Positions 5,928 through 8,845 of a stretch of DNA of 8,845 nucleotides are shown here, one piece after another. Numbering within the stretch: the first letter of the stretch is position 1; each line of letters starts with the position of its first letter. Made by a program: the position numbers and the translations under genes. Source of the stretch: Candidatus Krumholzibacteriia bacterium (lineage in GTDB: Bacteria; Krumholzibacteriota; Krumholzibacteriia; LZORAL124-64-63); the NCBI GenBank assembly GCA_027056825.1, contig JALUJS010000412.1:1-8845 (forward strand), in the 5' to 3' direction. The notes under the pieces are model-generated. The model saw nothing but the letters and a program-made list of their open reading frames with translations. It made no database searches and was not told the DNA's origin.

Positions 5928-5960
5928 GGAACTTCCGCGCGGCGCGGCGGTTTCCTTCTG
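5928..5960 (+). terminator. Possible intrinsic terminator after the nusB-envelope operon
   Basis: CCGCG (5935-5939) and CGCGG (5943-5947) form a short GC stem. Flanking GGAA (5928-5931) can pair with TTCC (5952-5955) around an internal loop. The tail TTTCCTTCTG (5951-5960) is pyrimidine-rich but only moderately T-rich. It sits 45 nt after the stop of the last operon gene. Weak prediction. Confidence 0.25.
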
Positions 5961-5991
5961 TCCGGGGTCCGCGGCCCGCGTTCGGTACCTG

Positions 5992-6020
5992 TTGTTGGCC
6001 CGGCGGGCGTGTGTTAGGTT
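5992..6020 (+). promoter_or_regulatory. Weak sigma70-type promoter before the GT117-like gene
   Basis: TTGTTG (5992-5997) and TAGGTT (6015-6020) are separated by 17 nt, each 3 of 6 to consensus, in a locally less GC-rich patch. The layout, including the TAG start of the -10 and a perfect hairpin just downstream, resembles the nusB promoter region. The rest of the 5884-6086 gap shows only GC-rich sequence, the terminator candidate and the hairpin. Confidence 0.3.
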
Positions 6021-6033
6021 TTCCCCGCCCGTG

Positions 6034-6053
6034 GACGGCCTCGCCAGGCCGTC
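6034..6053 (+). promoter_or_regulatory. Perfect 8-bp stem-loop in the leader of the GT117-like gene
   Basis: GACGGCCT (6034-6041), loop CGCC, and AGGCCGTC (6046-6053) pair without mismatch. The element lies just after the predicted transcription start and 33 nt before the TTG start codon. The following ATTCGGTGTTGTG is only moderately T-rich, so a 5' stabilising stem-loop is more likely than a terminator, though a terminator for readthrough is possible. Confidence 0.45.
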
Positions 6054-6086
6054 ATTCGGTGTTGTGCGCTTTCCAAAGGTGTTGTC

Positions 6087-8843
6087 TTGAACAGATCCAC
6101 CCTGACCCGCCCCCAGTTCCTCATCGCGGTCGGTGTTTTCCTGGTTTCCCTGACGGTCTACTCCCTGACCATGGGACCGACCGCCAACTTCTGGGATTGC
6201 GGGGAGTTCATCACCACCAGCCATATCGTGGGGATCCCCCACCAGCCCGGCACCCCGCTGTACGTGCTGATGGGACGCGTGTTCGATATCCTGCTGGGCC
6301 AGGCGGACATCACCACCCCGAGCTACACCACCGCGCGCGCCATCAACTTCATGTCCGGGTTCTTCAGCGCCCTGGCGGTGGCCTTCATCTACCTGTTGAT
6401 CTGGGAGCTGGCCCGGCGCAGCGATCCGGATTCCGGCTGGATCGCCCATGTCGGCGCGGTGGTGGGCGCCTTCTTCCTGGCCTTCAGCGAGACCTTCTGG
6501 AACAACGCCATCGAGGCGGAGGTGTACGGCCTGGCGGGGTTCATGATGGCCCTGCTCTCCTGGCTGGCGGTGCGCTGGTACGACGCCCGCGAGGAGGCCC
6601 GCAGCCGGAACCTCCTGCTGATGATCATCTACCTGCTGGGCCTGGGGGTGGGCTTCCATCTGGGCTCCCTGCTGGCCTACCCGGCGATCTTCCTGCTGGT
6701 GCTGCTGGCGCGGCCCAACCGTCTTCCCGTCTTCGACCTCCTGCTGATGAGCATGGGCCTGGCGATCTTCCTGTTCTCGACCATCAGCGGCGACAACACC
6801 CTGATCGTCTTCCTGCTGGTGGTCTACCTGGTGGTGGTGGCCGCCCGCAGCTTCCAGGGCCACCGCTTCGCCCTGCTGGGCAGCGCCCTGTTCTTCGTGG
6901 GGCTGACCGTCCACGCCATGATGATGATCCGGGCCGGCGCCAACCCCGAACCGGCCATCAACCAGACCGATCCCGAACACTTCAGGACCCTGCTGTCGGT
7001 GATCCGACGCGAGCAGTATCCGCCCATGAACCCCTTCCAGCGCCGGGCCCCCCTGGACTGGCAGTTCGGCTACTACTACAACTACCTGTTCAAGCAGTTC
7101 TACTTCCTGGGGCCGGGTCAGGGCCTGCTGACGGCGGTCAGCACCGTGCTGGGCCCGATCTTCCTGGCCTTGGTGGGGCTCTTCCAGGGCCTGCGCCGCC
7201 TCAAGCCCCTGATCCTGGTGCCGCTGGTCTCGTACCTGATCAACGGCGAGGTCCTGACCCTCTACCTGAACTTCACCGACCACGAGGTGCGCGACCGGGA
7301 CTACTTCTACTTCGCGGCCTTCATGTTCTTCGCGGTGTTCATCGGCCTGGGGGCGTCGGCCCTGCTGCGGCAGCTGGCCGGTCCGGAGGGGCGCACCGCG
7401 GTCCAACTGCGCGCAGCCGGCCAGAAGTGGCGCGAGGCCGCGCGGGTGAAGGCCGGCCCCGCGGTCAAGGCGGGCGCCCTGCTGCTGGTGGTGGTTTCCC
7501 TGCTGCCCCTGGCGCCCGGCCAGACCAAGTATTTCGAGCACGACCGCTCGCAGAACCGGATCGCCTACGAGTACGCCTGGAACATCCTGGCCGGCCTGGA
7601 CAAGAACGCCATCATCTTCACCAACGGCGACAACGACACCTTCCCCATCTGGTACCTGCAGATGGTGGAGAAATTCCGGACCGACGTCTCGGTGGTGAAC
7701 CTCTCCCTGGTGAACCTGCCCTGGTACATCAAGCAGATCAAGCACGCCGACAACCCGGTGGCCATGCGCCGCACCGATGAGGAGATCGACGCCCTGCGGC
7801 CGCGCCTGTACGAGGATCCCAAGACCGGGCAGCGCTCCATCATCATGGTCAAGGACTACGTCCTGCACGACATCATCACCACCAACAAGGCCGGTGCGAA
7901 ACGACCGGTGTTCTTCGCGGTGACCATTCCCCAGGAGAACATGCAGCGGTACTACCCCAACCTGCGCATGGAGGGCATGGCGTACCGCCTGGTGGACGAG
8001 AAGGGGCCGGACGGCCTGCCGACCACCGATCCCCAGCGGGTGCTGGAGAACATCCTGGGCGCATACGACCTGAGTTCCCTGATGGACGGGGACACCCCGG
8101 CGCGGCGGCGGGCCTATGCCCGCATGGCCGGGGTCAGGACCACCGAGGACGATCTGCCCGTGCTGGGCGTGCGCGGCAACGACCTGGACGCCGCCCACCT
8201 GGATTCGCTGGAGCAGATGCTCGGCAAGGCGCGCAGGGACATCTTCCGCAACAGCAACGCCGTCCACCTGCTCGGCAACTACCCGGCCGCCCTCAACCGG
8301 GCGGGCTACGAGTTCTACGTGCGGGCGGACAAGCTGGCCGGACGGGATTCGGTGGCCTACCGGGAGAACCTCGACAAGGCCCTGACGGCCTTCGAGGCCA
8401 GCCTGGCCATCGAGCCGTTCAACGACCAGGCCCTGGAGTTCTATCCCCTGCTGCTGGTCCAGGCCTACCGGGACCAGGAGGCCAAGGATTTCCTCAGCTC
8501 CCTGGCGGGCAACGTACCCGAGGAGCGCGAGGAACAGGTGGTCTATTCCTGCCTGCGCGGGATCCTGGGCGCCGGTCTGACCGACCTGGGCCTGGAGTGG
8601 GTGCGCGGCCAGATCGCCGCCCACCCGCAGCGCAAGTTCTACTACCAGGTGGAGTTCACCATCTACCAGGCCCTGGGCGATCGCGAGGGCGCCCGCCGGG
8701 TCATGGAAAAGTGGGAGGCCGCCAGCGGCCAGAAGGATCCGGAAATGCAGCAGGCCCTGGACCAGATGCGGCAGCAGGCCCTGCAGAACGAACAGAAACG
8801 CATCGAGGATGCAGTGGGAGAATACCGCGATGGACAGGACTGA
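6087..8843 (+). CDS. DUF2723 / GT117-type polytopic membrane glycosyltransferase with C-terminal TPR-like region
   Basis: This 918-residue protein has a GT-C-like membrane half (about 1-480) and a soluble half. The first transmembrane helix (10-29) leads into FWDCGEFITTS (35-45) and PHQPGTPLYVLMGR (51-64), the DUF2723 signature; Asp37 and Glu40 are candidate catalytic acids. Other family blocks are ETFWNNAIEAEVYGLAGF (135-152), REQYPPMNPFQRR (308-320), GYYYNYLFKQF (328-338) and NFTDHEVRDRDYFYF (395-409). After the last helix (about 461-476) comes the outer domain with FTNGDNDTFPIWYLQ (511-525), RTDVSVVNLSLVNLPWYIKQ (531-550) and a helical TPR-like region (about 755-880). Relatives include eukaryotic TMEM260, a protein O-mannosyltransferase, so a polyprenyl-sugar-dependent protein or glycan transfer is plausible but unproven. 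The TTG start has AGGTG (6077-6081) 5 nt upstream and no better in-frame start. Its end overlaps the next gene by 14 nt. Confidence 0.9.
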   Translation: MNRSTLTRPQFLIAVGVFLVSLTVYSLTMGPTANFWDCGEFITTSHIVGIPHQPGTPLYVLMGRVFDILLGQADITTPSYTTARAINFMSGFFSALAVAFIYLLIWELARRSDPDSGWIAHVGAVVGAFFLAFSETFWNNAIEAEVYGLAGFMMALLSWLAVRWYDAREEARSRNLLLMIIYLLGLGVGFHLGSLLAYPAIFLLVLLARPNRLPVFDLLLMSMGLAIFLFSTISGDNTLIVFLLVVYLVVVAARSFQGHRFALLGSALFFVGLTVHAMMMIRAGANPEPAINQTDPEHFRTLLSVIRREQYPPMNPFQRRAPLDWQFGYYYNYLFKQFYFLGPGQGLLTAVSTVLGPIFLALVGLFQGLRRLKPLILVPLVSYLINGEVLTLYLNFTDHEVRDRDYFYFAAFMFFAVFIGLGASALLRQLAGPEGRTAVQLRAAGQKWREAARVKAGPAVKAGALLLVVVSLLPLAPGQTKYFEHDRSQNRIAYEYAWNILAGLDKNAIIFTNGDNDTFPIWYLQMVEKFRTDVSVVNLSLVNLPWYIKQIKHADNPVAMRRTDEEIDALRPRLYEDPKTGQRSIIMVKDYVLHDIITTNKAGAKRPVFFAVTIPQENMQRYYPNLRMEGMAYRLVDEKGPDGLPTTDPQRVLENILGAYDLSSLMDGDTPARRRAYARMAGVRTTEDDLPVLGVRGNDLDAAHLDSLEQMLGKARRDIFRNSNAVHLLGNYPAALNRAGYEFYVRADKLAGRDSVAYRENLDKALTAFEASLAIEPFNDQALEFYPLLLVQAYRDQEAKDFLSSLAGNVPEEREEQVVYSCLRGILGAGLTDLGLEWVRGQIAAHPQRKFYYQVEFTIYQALGDREGARRVMEKWEAASGQKDPEMQQALDQMRQQALQNEQKRIEDAVGEYRDGQD

Positions 8844-8845
8844 GC
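8830..8845 (+). CDS. Start of the next gene (partial, five codons visible)
   Basis: ATG at 8830 in another frame is preceded by GGGAGAA (8816-8822), a good Shine-Dalgarno 9 nt upstream of the start when measured from GGGAG. It overlaps the end of the GT117-like gene by 14 nt, as expected of a tightly coupled operon. Only MDRTE is visible before the window ends, so no product can be named. Confidence 0.5.

Noticed and set aside
6065..6076. A third boxA-like match, TGCGCTTTCCAA, before the GT117-like gene
   Set aside because: It matches boxA at only 8 of 12 positions and lacks the conserved CTCTTTGA/AACA core, so it is within chance expectation.
5880..8624. A 914-codon open frame on the minus strand across the whole GT117-like gene
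   Set aside because: It mirrors the plus-strand gene, where codon third positions are nearly all G/C and so avoid stops on the opposite strand. Its translation is rich in Gln, His, Gly and Val with no recognisable domain, while the plus strand has clear family motifs.

Overview
The window is one stretch of a strongly GC-rich bacterial chromosome (third codon positions are almost always G or C). All genes are on the plus strand and tightly packed. I see no transposase, integrase, phage, CRISPR, tRNA or rRNA gene. The organism cannot be named from the sequence. A separate NusB, a fused RibBA and a very large DUF2723/GT117-type membrane glycosyltransferase with a TPR-like tail would fit a high-GC Gram-negative lineage, for instance in or near the FCB group, but this is inference.

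Region 1 (1-2340) is a riboflavin operon: the end of an upstream gene that looks like riboflavin synthase (ribE), bifunctional ribBA, ribH (lumazine synthase), and a DinB-superfamily gene. Spacings are 4-nt overlap, 11 nt and 8 nt. RibBA makes both precursors (from GTP and ribulose 5-phosphate), RibH joins them to lumazine, and RibE converts that to riboflavin.

Region 2 (2341-2487) is the most interesting non-coding part. It holds a good sigma70-type promoter, a perfect 8-bp hairpin with a U-rich tail, a second long hairpin, and two copies of a boxA-like element (TTCTGTTTGACA and GGCTCTTTGACA). The second copy abuts the ribosome-binding site of the next gene, nusB. NusB is the protein that, with ribosomal protein S10, binds boxA RNA, so this leader looks like a Nus-factor feedback switch.

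Region 3 (2488-5883) is an operon nusB - SAM methyltransferase - GT4 glycosyltransferase - lysylphosphatidylglycerol-synthase-like (UPF0104) membrane protein. The genes are joined by a GTGA overlap, a 17-nt gap with a strong Shine-Dalgarno before an apparent CTG start, and an ATGA overlap. The last three look like surface-glycan or lipid-linked sugar genes, so any control acting on the nusB leader could also reach envelope assembly.

Region 4 (5884-8845) is a 203-nt gap with a possible terminator, a weak promoter and a perfect hairpin. It is followed by a 918-residue DUF2723/GT117-type multi-pass membrane protein starting at TTG, and then the first codons of another gene that overlaps its end by 14 nt.
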